Positions 6,644 through 13,560 of a stretch of 17,075 bases of DNA are shown here, piece after piece. The DNA lies in contig CATLBU010000010.1 in assembly GCA_949879835.1 (NCBI GenBank), positions 1-17,075 on the forward strand. Reading direction: 5' to 3'. Each line of letters begins with the position of its first letter. Positions within the stretch are counted from its first letter, which is position 1. Below the pieces are notes generated by a model. That model saw only the letters and a program-made list of their open reading frames with translations. It did no database searches and was not told the DNA's origin. The stretch is from an uncultured Bacilli bacterium. Its GTDB lineage: Bacteria; Bacillota_I; Bacilli_A; RF39; UBA660. Made by a program: the position numbers and the translations under genes.

Positions 6644-7076
6644 AGTGAAAATAATGTCGCAGTATATAATCCATACTAATTTTGACATCCTCAAAGACAT
6701 TGATTTGATCTAATTCTTCTCGTGTAAACCATTTGATATTTAATGACTCCTCTTCATTTAAAACAGGGATTGTATTTCCTAAAGGAATAGCGGGATACGT
6801 AATATCAATATGCATCTGTCCTTCTAAATTACAATTACATTGAATCGCCAATGGTCGGATAAAATCATTTTCACGCGGAAATCTTTCACCTAATAATTTT
6901 ACTTTTAAACCAGTTTCTTCATAAACTTCACGGATTGCAGTCTCTTCTGGTGTCTCATTGTGTTCTATATGGCCACCAGGTTGTACCCATTTTTTTAATT
7001 TTTTATGTTTTACTAATAATATTTTTTTTGTTAATGGGTCGATAAGAAAAACGGAAGCACAAAAATGTCGATTCAT
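6642..7076 (-). CDS. NUDIX hydrolase (MutT-like)
   Basis: This 144-residue single-domain NUDIX protein hydrolyses a nucleoside diphosphate linked to another moiety, with a divalent metal ion. The NUDIX box runs from Gly35 to Leu57 and is intact: GHIEHNE, then REVYEETGL with Arg49, Glu50, Glu53 and Glu54. The segment WVQPGGHIE before it and ITYPA further on are common in the MutT-like group that includes 8-oxo-dGTP pyrophosphatases, but the substrate cannot be assigned. The start is fixed by GGTGATAAT directly before ATG. It has its own promoter inside the end of the DUF421 gene and no partner in the window, so it is probably a lone housekeeping gene. Confidence 0.92.
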   Translation of the reverse strand: MNRHFCASVFLIDPLTKKILLVKHKKLKKWVQPGGHIEHNETPEETAIREVYEETGLKVKLLGERFPRENDFIRPLAIQCNCNLEGQMHIDITYPAIPLGNTIPVLNEEESLNIKWFTREELDQINVFEDVKISMDYILRHYFH

Positions 7077-7091
7077 ATTATCACCACTTTT

Positions 7092-7120
7092 ATTGTAACA
7101 AAGGTTATTTTTTATTCCAA
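7092..7120 (-). promoter_or_regulatory. Sigma-A promoter of the NUDIX gene
   Basis: On the minus strand TTGGAA (7120-7115), 17 bases, TACAAT (7097-7092), with TGT before the -10. Six bases later GGTGAT begins at 7085, the predicted transcript start, for a nine-base leader. The -35 lies in the last codons of the DUF421 gene. Confidence 0.55.
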
Positions 7121-7828
7121 TACATTATGTACTTTAATATTATTATTTTTGTCAAATACTGTTAACTTGTCATTATTATCTAAAATGGCTAGTATAATAT
7201 CGTTGCAATCTTTATAGCCCTTTACTTTTAGTTCTTTCTCTAGCCAATCGATTGTCTTATTCATATTCTCTAAATTATTTTGCATAATCACTCCATCAAT
7301 AATTACATTAGCTTGTAATTCTTCCTTCTGAACTTTGATTTTCATATCATTTGGAGTTAAAGGTTTATATTCTGCCTTTGGCATAATACTAATTTTTCCA
7401 TTTGCTTCCATAATCGCATACTCAATTTCATTTAAGTCATAATACCCACTTATTCTACATTGTTCTAAAAGATCATTAATATCAATCATAACATGGTGCA
7501 TGGCTTTCTCTATTATTTTTCCATTTTGAATAATGATAGTAGGAGTTCCTATAAAGAATCTTCTTATATGAATACTTTTCATTGTTAAATAAGATATGAT
7601 ATAAGCAACTAAACCAAATACTATTAAAGCAACTATCCCATTTACATATTGATTATCTAAATTCATTGTCATTTCGGCAGTGAAATTCCCAATTGAAATT
7701 CCAATAACATAATCAAATAAACTTAATTCCGATACTTGTTTTTTTCCTATTAATTTTGTTACTAAAAATAAGATTAATAGCGATAATAAACTTCTAGGAA
7801 TTATTAAGAATGCTTCCATGAAATCCAT
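7112..7828 (-). CDS. DUF421 (YetF-type) membrane protein
   Basis: This 238-residue protein has the DUF421 layout. It has three membrane segments at about 5-26, 38-55 and 61-82, with the signature IGKKQVSELSLFDYVIGISIGN at 27-48 split around the second one. A soluble domain follows with PTIIIQNGKI (96-105), the YYDLNEIEYAIMEANG segment (129-144) and PLTP, and then a C-terminal extension of about 75 residues. In spore formers, DUF421 proteins of the YetF and 2Duf group are tied to spore heat resistance or germination. The sigma-G-like promoter found here agrees with forespore expression. I start at ATG 7828 because AGAGGTGATC lies just upstream. Extending to 7876 adds 16 residues without a binding site. 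The molecular activity of this family is not known to me. Confidence 0.85.
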   Translation of the reverse strand: MDFMEAFLIIPRSLLSLLILFLVTKLIGKKQVSELSLFDYVIGISIGNFTAEMTMNLDNQYVNGIVALIVFGLVAYIISYLTMKSIHIRRFFIGTPTIIIQNGKIIEKAMHHVMIDINDLLEQCRISGYYDLNEIEYAIMEANGKISIMPKAEYKPLTPNDMKIKVQKEELQANVIIDGVIMQNNLENMNKTIDWLEKELKVKGYKDCNDIILAILDNNDKLTVFDKNNNIKVHNVLE

Positions 7829-7845
7829 AAGATCACCTCTTATAT

Positions 7846-7874
7846 TAGTATCATTATTTTTGGAAATTTTATAC
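7846..7874 (-). promoter_or_regulatory. Candidate sigma-G promoter of the DUF421 gene
   Basis: On the minus strand GTATA (7874-7870), 17 bases, GATACTA (7852-7846). This matches the sigma-G -35 GHATR fully and the -10 CATNHTA at all defined positions but the first. The ribosome binding site AGAGGTG begins at 7840. A weak sigma-A reading is also possible. Confidence 0.45.
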
Positions 7875-7897
7875 AAAAAAAATTCCTATTTGGAATT
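7875..7897 (-). terminator. Intrinsic terminator of tagO
   Basis: On the minus strand AATTCC (7897-7892) and GGAATT (7886-7881) pair around five bases, with eight T in the tail (7882-7875). The tagO stop lies in the hairpin, and the tail is adjacent to the -35 of the DUF421 promoter. Confidence 0.8.
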
Positions 7898-8956
7898 CTT
7901 TTTCTTTTTGAATTTCTTTTTTAATTCTTTACCATCTACTACTACATTGGTTTTTGTAACAAAAACTAATACAATAACTAATAAAATTCCATATATAATA
8001 TATCCCAATTGATTATCTTTTAAAACATATACAATCGATGCTGTTGCAAATAACATATCAATTAAATAAATGATAATCACAGCCCCTCTTTGAGAGATAT
8101 TTCGATTTAATAATTGATGATGAATATGGTATTGGTCTCCTGTTGTTATTTTTTCTCCTTTAATAACTCGTCTTAAAATAGCAAATAAAGTATCTAAAAT
8201 AGGAATGGCAATTACTAAAAGAGGGATAATTAAAGAAGTCATGGTAACATTTTTAAAACCGAGTAGAGCAATTACACTAATCATAAATCCCATAAACATA
8301 GAACCAGAATCCCCAGCAAATATACTAGCGGGATGAAAATTATAAATTAGAAATCCTAAAGTAGATCCTAACATGACAAAACTTAAAATAAAATCTAAGC
8401 CTAATCTTCCCTGAATAGTGGCAATAATTCCAATTGTTAAAAAATAAATGGAACTAATTCCTCCTGATAGACCATCCATTCCATCAATGAAATTAATACA
8501 ATTAATACATCCCAATATAAAGAAAATTGTTAGGGGATAAGATAAAATATTAAAATCAATATAAATGCCAAATGCACTAACATCTTTTAGGAGAATATCT
8601 CCGTAAAATACTAAAATACAAGCAGCAATTACTTGACCTGCAAATTTTGTTGATGCCTTTAATTCTGTTATATCATCAACCACTCCTGTTAATATGATAA
8701 TAAAACTTCCAATCAACACAGCATTCATAGTAGAACTATGTGTCCCATATACCATATACCCAAATAGGAATCCTAAAAATATAGCAATACCACCTAATTT
8801 AGGGATTGGTTTTTTATGAATATGTCGCCCACCAATATTATTATCTACTGCTCCAATTTGATTTGCAATTCTTTTTATTAAAGGAACAATAGCAATTACT
8901 AAAAGAAAGGAAGTAAGTACTGTTAATATAATTTTAGAAATGATTTCATGACTCAT
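7886..8956 (-). CDS. tagO: Undecaprenyl-phosphate GlcNAc-1-phosphate transferase (TagO/WecA type)
   Basis: This 356-residue polytopic membrane enzyme belongs to the MraY/WecA/TagO family and moves a sugar phosphate from a UDP-sugar to undecaprenyl phosphate on the cytoplasmic face, the first step of wall teichoic acid or similar glycopolymer synthesis. Key motifs are GVVDD with Asp94-Asp95, NFIDGMDGLSGG with Asn155, Asp158 and Asp161, FAGDSGS with Asp216, and the cytoplasmic loop DQYHIHH at 274-280, which is WecA/TagO-like rather than MraY-like. About ten membrane segments are visible, and the tail after residue 343 is strongly basic. The start is fixed by GGTGATATT before ATG. It is monocistronic with a good promoter. 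No other teichoic acid gene is in the window, so the end product is open. Confidence 0.93.
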   Translation of the reverse strand: MSHEIISKIILTVLTSFLLVIAIVPLIKRIANQIGAVDNNIGGRHIHKKPIPKLGGIAIFLGFLFGYMVYGTHSSTMNAVLIGSFIIILTGVVDDITELKASTKFAGQVIAACILVFYGDILLKDVSAFGIYIDFNILSYPLTIFFILGCINCINFIDGMDGLSGGISSIYFLTIGIIATIQGRLGLDFILSFVMLGSTLGFLIYNFHPASIFAGDSGSMFMGFMISVIALLGFKNVTMTSLIIPLLVIAIPILDTLFAILRRVIKGEKITTGDQYHIHHQLLNRNISQRGAVIIIYLIDMLFATASIVYVLKDNQLGYIIYGILLVIVLVFVTKTNVVVDGKELKKKFKKKKNSK

Positions 8957-8971
8957 AATATCACCAATCTT

Positions 8972-9000
8972 ATTATAACATTATTTCTATTTAGTGTCTA
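8972..9000 (-). promoter_or_regulatory. Sigma-A promoter of tagO
   Basis: On the minus strand TAGACA (9000-8995), 17 bases, TATAAT (8977-8972), with TGT before it as an extended -10. Six bases later GGTGAT begins at 8965, the predicted transcript start. Confidence 0.75.
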
Positions 9001-9005
9001 TTTAC

Positions 9006-9031
9006 AAAAAAAATAACATTTCTGTTATTTT
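9006..9031 (-). terminator. Intrinsic terminator of mbl
   Basis: On the minus strand AAAATAACA and TGTTATTTT form a perfect 9-bp stem closed by a GAAA tetraloop, ending in eight T (9013-9006). The stem begins at the mbl stop codon. Confidence 0.88.
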
Positions 9032-10019
9032 ATCGGTCAATTAAATGTAAATTGTCTAAAAGTACTCCTGTTCCTTCTGCTACACAAGTAAGTGGACTTT
9101 CTGAAATGAAGACAGGAACTTTTAATTCATGGGATAAAAGTTGATCAAACCCTCTAATTAGTGCTCCTCCACCAGTTACTACTATTCCTTTATCAATAAT
9201 ATCTGCTGATAGTTCTGGAGGCGTTTGCTCTAGCACACTTTTGGCAGTATGTACAATAATGTAGACACTTTCTCTTAGGGCTTCTTCTACCTCTTCACTA
9301 CCAAGAGTGATAGTATGTGGAAGACCTGTTACCAAATCTCTTCCCCTTACTTCCATCTTCTCTTTAACACTATCTGGAAAAACATTTCCAATTGTTAATT
9401 TAATTTCTTCTGCTGTTCGATCTCCAATTAATAATTTATATTTATCCCTTATATATTTCATAATATCATTATCAAAGGCATTTCCTGCTACTTTAATAGA
9501 AGAACTTGTAACAATTCCCCCTAATGATAAAATAGCAATATCTGTTGTTCCTCCGCCGATATCAATAATCATATTCCCACTAGGTTTTGATATATCCATT
9601 CCTGCTCCTAAGGCCGCTACTTTTGGTTCCTCATCTAAAAAGACTTTTCTGGCTCCAATTCTCTCTGCAGCTTCTTTAATGGCATTTTTTTCTACTTGAG
9701 TAATATTTGATGGACAACAAATTAATATTCTTGGTCTTGATAATAAGCTTTTTCCGTTTACTTTTCTAATGAAATAATTCAACATAATTTCCGTGATCTC
9801 AAAATCAGCTATCACACCATCTTTCATCGGGCGGATTGCTTTTACTTTGCCTGGAGTTCTTCCCAACATATTTCTTGCATCATGTCCGACCGCTAATGGT
9901 TTTTTAGTTTCTGAATCGATTGCCACCACAGATGGTTCATTTAATACAATTCCCTGTCCTTTAATGTAAATTAATACATTTGCTGTTCCTAAATCTATTC
10001 CAATATCTTTTGCAAACAT
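9030..10019 (-). CDS. mbl: Rod-shape actin homologue Mbl/MreB
   Basis: This 329-residue bacterial actin polymerises under the membrane and guides lateral wall synthesis. ATP-binding parts are visible: phosphate-1 IDLGTANVLIY at 8-18, phosphate-2 DIGGGTTD at 153-160, and the adenosine motif VVTGGGALIRG near 285. FAKDIGIDLG at the start and IRPMKDGVIADFE at 62-74 are typical. I prefer Mbl to MreB because it directly follows spoIIID, the arrangement of B. subtilis spoIIID-mbl, and because no mreC or mreD gene is nearby. AGAGGCGATATC precedes ATG. It has its own promoter between spoIIID and mbl but no terminator separates them, so it can also be read from the spoIIID promoter during sporulation. 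Confidence 0.94.
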   Translation of the reverse strand: MFAKDIGIDLGTANVLIYIKGQGIVLNEPSVVAIDSETKKPLAVGHDARNMLGRTPGKVKAIRPMKDGVIADFEITEIMLNYFIRKVNGKSLLSRPRILICCPSNITQVEKNAIKEAAERIGARKVFLDEEPKVAALGAGMDISKPSGNMIIDIGGGTTDIAILSLGGIVTSSSIKVAGNAFDNDIMKYIRDKYKLLIGDRTAEEIKLTIGNVFPDSVKEKMEVRGRDLVTGLPHTITLGSEEVEEALRESVYIIVHTAKSVLEQTPPELSADIIDKGIVVTGGGALIRGFDQLLSHELKVPVFISESPLTCVAEGTGVLLDNLHLIDR

Positions 10020-10052
10020 GATATCGCCTCTTTCCTATAACCACTGTTATTT

Positions 10053-10081
10053 ATTATATCACAATTGTAATCGTATTAAAA
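10053..10081 (-). promoter_or_regulatory. Vegetative promoter of mbl
   Basis: On the minus strand TATAAT (10058-10053) is preceded by TGA (extended -10). A weak -35, TTTTAA, lies 17 bases upstream at 10081-10076. The predicted leader is about 27 bases, longer than most in the window. The palindrome ACAATTGT sits in the spacer. Confidence 0.5.
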
Positions 10082-10083
10082 GA

Positions 10084-10335
10084 TTATATAGATAAATTAA
10101 GATACTTTTTTTTAGTAGATTCTCCACCTCTAATATGACGGATATTTAAATGATATTTTAATATCGTGTCTACTTCTAAATATTTTTGATTATCTATTTT
10201 TTTTAGTCGTTCATGTAAATCTTTATGAACTGTACTTTTTGATACATTAAATTGTTTAGCAACTTCTCTAATAGTATATCCCGTTTTTATAATAAAATCC
10301 GCCTCTTTAATAACTCTTTCATTTATATAATTCAT
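10084..10335 (-). CDS. spoIIID: Sporulation transcription regulator SpoIIID
   Basis: This 83-residue DNA-binding protein acts in the mother cell, changing the sigma-E programme and helping the shift to sigma-K. It matches B. subtilis SpoIIID along its whole length: NYINERVIKEADFI at the start, a helix-turn-helix at 21-43 with REVAKQFNVSKSTVHKDL, and the basic second region IRHIRGGESTKKKY at 65-78. The C-terminal tail is shorter than in Bacillus by about ten residues. AGAGGTG precedes ATG 10335. The gene lies between the terminator of spoIIQ and mbl, as part of a conserved block. SpoIIID acts as a monomer and needs the basic tail for DNA binding, which is kept here. Confidence 0.97.
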   Translation of the reverse strand: MNYINERVIKEADFIIKTGYTIREVAKQFNVSKSTVHKDLHERLKKIDNQKYLEVDTILKYHLNIRHIRGGESTKKKYLNLSI

Positions 10336-10351
10336 AAAACACCTCTACTTA

Positions 10352-10379
10352 ATTATATAAATGAGAAACTCTTTTATAC
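10352..10379 (-). promoter_or_regulatory. Candidate sigma-E promoter of spoIIID
   Basis: On the minus strand GTATAAA (10379-10373), 13 bases, TATATAAT (10359-10352), six of eight positions of the sigma-E -10. No sigma-A -35 fits. Five bases later AGAGGT begins. The AT-rich -10 could also be read by sigma-A. Confidence 0.4.
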
Positions 10380-10381
10380 CT

Positions 10382-10403
10382 AAAAAAAAGGGGATTTCCC
10401 TTT
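10382..10403 (-). terminator. Intrinsic terminator of spoIIQ
   Basis: On the minus strand AAAGGG (10403-10398), loop AAATC, CCCTTT (10392-10387), then T continuing to 10382. It starts at the spoIIQ stop codon and closes three bases before the spoIIID promoter region. Confidence 0.88.
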
Positions 10404-11043
10404 ATTGTTCAGTGTTTACTTTTGTAAAGCTTTCTTCTGGATTTACTACTTGTCCATCTTTAATTAATTCAAAATAAACATGATTTTTCAAATTGGTATC
10501 AATATTGGATGTGCCAGCTTTTGCAATTGTTTGTCCTTGAGATACTTGATCATCTTTTTTTACACTGACATCTTTTAAACTTTGATAAACAGATGTCATA
10601 TTATTACTATGTTTTATTTCAACAATTGTTCCTAGCAAATCATCTTCTTTAACGTTTGTTACTGTTCCATCTAAAACAGCTACTACGTCAAAATCTTCTA
10701 CACCACCATAAGAAATTCCTGTACTTTGCATATATGTATTTTCATGAAAGAAAATAGAATTTTTTTGTGTTTCCTCTTCTCCCTTATAATCATAATAGTT
10801 TTTAACGATCTTGACATTTTCATTAGTATAAGGGCGAATAATTTGTACTCCACCATCTTCATTCATTACGGGAATACTTTCATCAAATATAGTCTTAGAT
10901 ACATAACTATAATTTGTCTCATCTTCTTTAAAACTATCTTTTGCAATTGATCTTTCAATTAAATAAATAGTCCCAATCAAGGCAATAATTCCTAAACTAT
11001 ATATTGCAATTACAGCTGAACTTTTAAGTCGTCTACTTTCCAT
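10402..11043 (-). CDS. spoIIQ: Forespore engulfment protein SpoIIQ with degenerate LytM domain
   Basis: This 213-residue protein has one membrane segment at about 11-30 and an extracellular M23/LytM fold at about 95-205. SpoIIQ sits in the forespore membrane and binds SpoIIIAH from the mother cell to hold the engulfing membranes together and build the feeding channel. The fold is recognised by VVAVLDGTVTNV (120-131), TIVEIKHSNNMTSVYQSL (139-156), VKKDDQVSQGQTIAKAGTS (161-179) and HVYFEL (188-193). Active M23 enzymes have HPGID, YxHL and HxH. Here these read STGIS (107-111), YQSL (153-156) and HVY (188-190), so only His188 is left and zinc binding is most likely lost. AGAGGTG precedes ATG. The position between spoIID and spoIIID and the sigma-F-like promoter make SpoIIQ much likelier than a plain peptidase. 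Confidence 0.92.
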   Translation of the reverse strand: MESRRLKSSAVIAIYSLGIIALIGTIYLIERSIAKDSFKEDETNYSYVSKTIFDESIPVMNEDGGVQIIRPYTNENVKIVKNYYDYKGEEETQKNSIFFHENTYMQSTGISYGGVEDFDVVAVLDGTVTNVKEDDLLGTIVEIKHSNNMTSVYQSLKDVSVKKDDQVSQGQTIAKAGTSNIDTNLKNHVYFELIKDGQVVNPEESFTKVNTEQ

Positions 11044-11061
11044 AATTTCACCTCTATTTTA

Positions 11062-11089
11062 ATTGTGAACATTTTACGGATTTTTATAC
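11062..11089 (-). promoter_or_regulatory. Candidate sigma-F promoter of spoIIQ
   Basis: On the minus strand GTATA (11089-11085), 14 bases, GTTCACAAT (11070-11062). The -35 fits sigma-F GYATA, and the -10 fits GGNNANAAT at all defined positions but one. Six bases later AGAGGTG begins at 11055. Sigma-F control of spoIIQ is known in Bacillus. Confidence 0.55.
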
Positions 11090-11097
11090 TTATTTTT

Positions 11098-12009
11098 TTA
11101 AAGTTTTTTGATTTCTACTCCTTGATAATAATATTTTAAAATATCTTGATATTGATAGCCTTTTTTTGCCATAGCTAGCGCTCCATATTGACTCATTCCT
11201 ACACCATGTCCATATCCCTTTGTCGTAATCTCTACACTTTCTCCTTTCTGTTGAATATTAAAGAAGGTAGATCGTAAATTTAATTTTTGATAAACGTCAT
11301 TACTAGTAAAAGCAGTTCCATTTATTTTTAATTCTTTTATTCGACCTGTACTTGTAGTTTTAGTAATTTCTACTTGCAAATTAGAACTATATTCTAAATT
11401 TAGTTTTTGATAAAATTCTTTTAAACTCATTTGATTATCTTCTTGAAATACTGGAGATACTTCTGCATCCCAGCTAGAATCAACACTTTTTAAATATGGG
11501 AGTTGTTTTTGAAATACTTCTCCACTATTTTCTGTTTTTCCTGTACTAGTTGAAAAGAAAAAGGCTTCTATTACTTGATTATCATAAGTCATGTATTCCC
11601 CTTTTGTTTCAATAATTGCTTGTTTAATTTTATTATTTTTTTCTTCATAAGTATCTTTCCATTTTTCTTTTAAGTTATTTTCATCTAAATAAACTTGATT
11701 CATAACAGTATCTACTACATCATAATCTTCTCCATGATTATCTTCCATCTTTTTCATTACATAACTTCTAGCTGCCACCGCTTGGGCTTTTAATGCTTCC
11801 ATTTCAAAGGATGTAGGCATTTCTCCAGCTAAAACTCCTTTTACATATTCCTCAAATGGAACTTTATCAATATTCCCATTTTCTCTTTTGACTCTTACTA
11901 TCATATTAGAAACAAATTCAAAATGAATTTCATCTTCTTTTATAAAAATAGTTACTATTAAAAATGGTATTATAATAATCATTAGGGAAATCATTATTAT
12001 TTTTTTCAT
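11098..12009 (-). CDS. spoIID: Stage II sporulation lytic transglycosylase SpoIID
   Basis: This 303-residue protein has one N-terminal membrane segment (4-23) and a SpoIID/LytB domain. In the mother cell SpoIID cuts denuded glycan strands made by SpoIIP's partner activity and so drives engulfment. The catalytic glutamate is Glu63 in VLAGEMP, equivalent to Glu88 of B. subtilis. Other marks are ALKAQAVAARSY (72-83), FFFSTSTGKTENSGEVF and, near the end, GYGHGVGMSQYGALAMA. The paired cysteines that bind zinc in C. difficile SpoIID are absent. AGAGGTG precedes ATG. No terminator lies between spoIID and spoIIQ, so read-through is possible, but spoIIQ has its own forespore promoter. Partners SpoIIM and SpoIIP are not in the window. 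Confidence 0.96.
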   Translation of the reverse strand: MKKIIMISLMIIIIPFLIVTIFIKEDEIHFEFVSNMIVRVKRENGNIDKVPFEEYVKGVLAGEMPTSFEMEALKAQAVAARSYVMKKMEDNHGEDYDVVDTVMNQVYLDENNLKEKWKDTYEEKNNKIKQAIIETKGEYMTYDNQVIEAFFFSTSTGKTENSGEVFQKQLPYLKSVDSSWDAEVSPVFQEDNQMSLKEFYQKLNLEYSSNLQVEITKTTSTGRIKELKINGTAFTSNDVYQKLNLRSTFFNIQQKGESVEITTKGYGHGVGMSQYGALAMAKKGYQYQDILKYYYQGVEIKKL

Positions 12010-12039
12010 GATTCACCTCTTTTTTAATATTTACTATTT

Positions 12040-12068
12040 TTAGTATAAATTACATTTCATAAATATTT
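12040..12068 (-). promoter_or_regulatory. Candidate sigma-E promoter of spoIID
   Basis: On the minus strand AAATATT (12068-12062) fits sigma-E KMATATT at six of seven positions, followed after 14 bases by TATACTAA (12047-12040), which fits five of eight positions of the -10. It lies just after the terminator of the upstream operon. The predicted leader is about 25 bases. Confidence 0.4.
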
Positions 12069-12072
12069 TGTC

Positions 12073-12101
12073 AAAAAAAATTACAATTGAATTATTGTAA
12101 T
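12073..12101 (-). terminator. Intrinsic terminator of the Fem-rpiB-ywzB operon
   Basis: On the minus strand ATTACAAT (12101-12094) and ATTGTAAT (12087-12080) form an 8-bp stem with a six-base loop, followed by T to 12073. It begins just after the TGA stop of the hypothetical gene. Confidence 0.85.
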
Positions 12102-12103
12102 CT

Positions 12104-12925
12104 TCATAATTTTTCAATATTTATAAATTGATAGTCGCCACTTTCTGTTTTTTGGAATGTATACTTATATTTATTATATTCTTTATAATTATCTTCATTT
12201 ATAATAAAATGTTCTATTTCATTATAAATTCCTTCTGCTTTTAAGTTGATATGTTCTTTTTCTTGATATACTTCATAATTTGTATATTCATTTTTTCCAA
12301 TTAAATTGATAAAGGCAACACTTGTATAAATATAATATTCATTCTCTTTATTAGTATATTTATAAAAATAGGATCTAATCTGCTTTGGTTTTTCTTTTTT
12401 TGATTTTTTTAAATAGAATGATTCATCACTTGGATTATATAAAATTTTATAATTATCATCATTGATTAATTCAAAATCTATTCTTTCAGGTTTTCCATAT
12501 AATTTTTGGTACTCTTCTTCTATTTTCTGTTTACTAATGCTAGCTTCGACGGAATATATCTGTTCTTTCCATTTAATTTTTTCCTCTTGTTTTATAAAAC
12601 TTTCTTGTTGATTTCCTATTAAAGAATAGATTTTATATAGAAAAGATAGATCTGTATTTTTTATTTCATCTTGTAAGTATAGACACCCATTTTCATAATC
12701 TTTTTCAGAAAAACAATAATCAGATCCTTCCAAATTTTTTATTCTCTCGATTAAATCTTGCTTAATTTTGGCATCTTTTATTTTTTTCTCTTGAGATTCC
12801 TTGATATCTGCTTTTTGTTTTGGTTCTTGTTTTTTGTAAATGAATTGTCCATAGGAAAAATAATATATACTAAATGATATACTAAGAACACATAAAATAA
12901 TAATTCCTATCGTTTGTTTTTTCAT
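12104..12925 (-). CDS. Membrane-anchored protein of unknown function
   Basis: I do not recognise this 273-residue protein. It has an N-terminal membrane anchor at about 5-24, a charged Lys/Glu/Gln-rich linker at 31-62 that may be a coiled coil, and an extracytoplasmic domain of about 200 residues rich in Tyr, Lys and Glu. Cys71 and Cys81 are the only cysteines outside the membrane segment and could form a disulfide. Cys12 does not sit in a proper lipobox. The C-terminal part ends in YKYTFQKTESGDYQFINIEKL-like beta strands, a style common in secreted Bacilli proteins. AAGGAG precedes ATG by five bases, and the gene starts nine bases after ywzB, so it is the last member of the Fem-rpiB-ywzB operon. 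In B. subtilis ywmB and murAA lie at about this place, but no similarity to them is visible. Confidence 0.75.
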   Translation of the reverse strand: MKKQTIGIIILCVLSISFSIYYFSYGQFIYKKQEPKQKADIKESQEKKIKDAKIKQDLIERIKNLEGSDYCFSEKDYENGCLYLQDEIKNTDLSFLYKIYSLIGNQQESFIKQEEKIKWKEQIYSVEASISKQKIEEEYQKLYGKPERIDFELINDDNYKILYNPSDESFYLKKSKKEKPKQIRSYFYKYTNKENEYYIYTSVAFINLIGKNEYTNYEVYQEKEHINLKAEGIYNEIEHFIINEDNYKEYNKYKYTFQKTESGDYQFINIEKL

Positions 12926-12934
12926 ATATACTCC

Positions 12935-13132
12935 TTAAATAAATTTTGAATAAAGAAAAAAATCGTAGAAAAAATTAACAACCAAATAAGATAATCCTAA
13001 ACTGAGAATTAAATATATAACTCTCGATTGATAATATCGATTTTTTTTAAAGAAAGAATTGATGTTTAATGATTCCAATGCCCAAATAGTAATTGGTACT
13101 ACTATTATATATAAAATTGTTTTAACATTCAT
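12935..13132 (-). CDS. ywzB: DUF1146 (YwzB) small membrane protein
   Basis: This 65-residue protein has two membrane segments (about 4-20 and 37-60) joined by a basic loop, and matches the DUF1146 family by ITIWALESLNINSFFKK in the first half and LSLGLSYLVVNFFYDF in the second. The function of the family is unknown. In B. subtilis ywzB follows the ATP synthase operon and precedes murAA-spoIID. Here it precedes a hypothetical gene and spoIID, so the context supports the call. Its start overlaps the end of rpiB by 11 bases and no clear ribosome binding site is seen, so its translation is probably coupled to rpiB. Confidence 0.82.
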   Translation of the reverse strand: MNVKTILYIIVVPITIWALESLNINSFFKKNRYYQSRVIYLILSLGLSYLVVNFFYDFFLYSKFI

Positions 13133-13559
13133 AATGATGGATTAAATCAATTCTTCTTTGATGTCTATTTTCATTACTAAATGGAGTTTCTAAAAAGGTC
13201 TTGATGATTGGTTTTAATTCCTCTATATTTTTTTTATCATTGAGAGCAATCACGTTACTATTATTATGACTACGTGTTAAAAAGGCTTCTTCTTCGTTAT
13301 CCACTTTAGCACATCTAATATTTTTTACTTTATTAGCAGCAATACTCATTCCAATTCCTGTATGACATATTAAAATTCCAAATTTGATTTTGTTAGTGTT
13401 AATTGCTTGTCCAATTTTAAATGCATAAAGAGGGTAATCTACAGATTCTTTTGTATCTGTTCCATAGTTCATCACTTGATATCCCTCTAATTCTAAAAAT
13501 TTTTGAATTTGGTTTTTGATTTCTACACCACTATGGTCATTCGCAATTCCTATTTTCAT
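13122..13559 (-). CDS. rpiB: Ribose-5-phosphate isomerase B
   Basis: This 145-residue enzyme of the RpiB/LacAB family interconverts ribose 5-phosphate and ribulose 5-phosphate in the cytoplasm. Active-site residues are visible by comparison with E. coli RpiB: Asp8 and His9 (ANDHSG), the base Cys65 in LICHTGIGMSIAANK, His98 (TRSHNNSN), and the phosphate-binding Arg132 and Arg136 near the end (NRHQRRIDL). The residue after Cys65 is His66 where many enzymes have Gly or Lys. SVDYP at 39-43 is the usual second strand motif. AAAGGTG lies in the end of the Fem gene, and only one base separates the two genes, so they are co-transcribed. A galactose-6-phosphate isomerase subunit is less likely because there is no lac context. 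Confidence 0.93.
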   Translation of the reverse strand: MKIGIANDHSGVEIKNQIQKFLELEGYQVMNYGTDTKESVDYPLYAFKIGQAINTNKIKFGILICHTGIGMSIAANKVKNIRCAKVDNEEEAFLTRSHNNSNVIALNDKKNIEELKPIIKTFLETPFSNENRHQRRIDLIHHYEC

Positions 13560-13560
13560 T

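Noticed and set aside
6413..6700. Minus-strand open frame overlapping the nuclease and NUDIX genes
   Set aside because: It is a Phe-rich antisense reading of the Lys-rich nuclease tail, crosses a terminator, and has no start signal.
9307..9699. Plus-strand open frame of 130 codons inside mbl
   Set aside because: It lies opposite the conserved mbl gene and shows the composition of an antisense frame.
12104..12925. Lipoprotein call for the unknown protein, based on Cys12
   Set aside because: The residue before Cys12 is Leu rather than Gly, Ala or Ser, and the Cys lies in the middle of the membrane segment.
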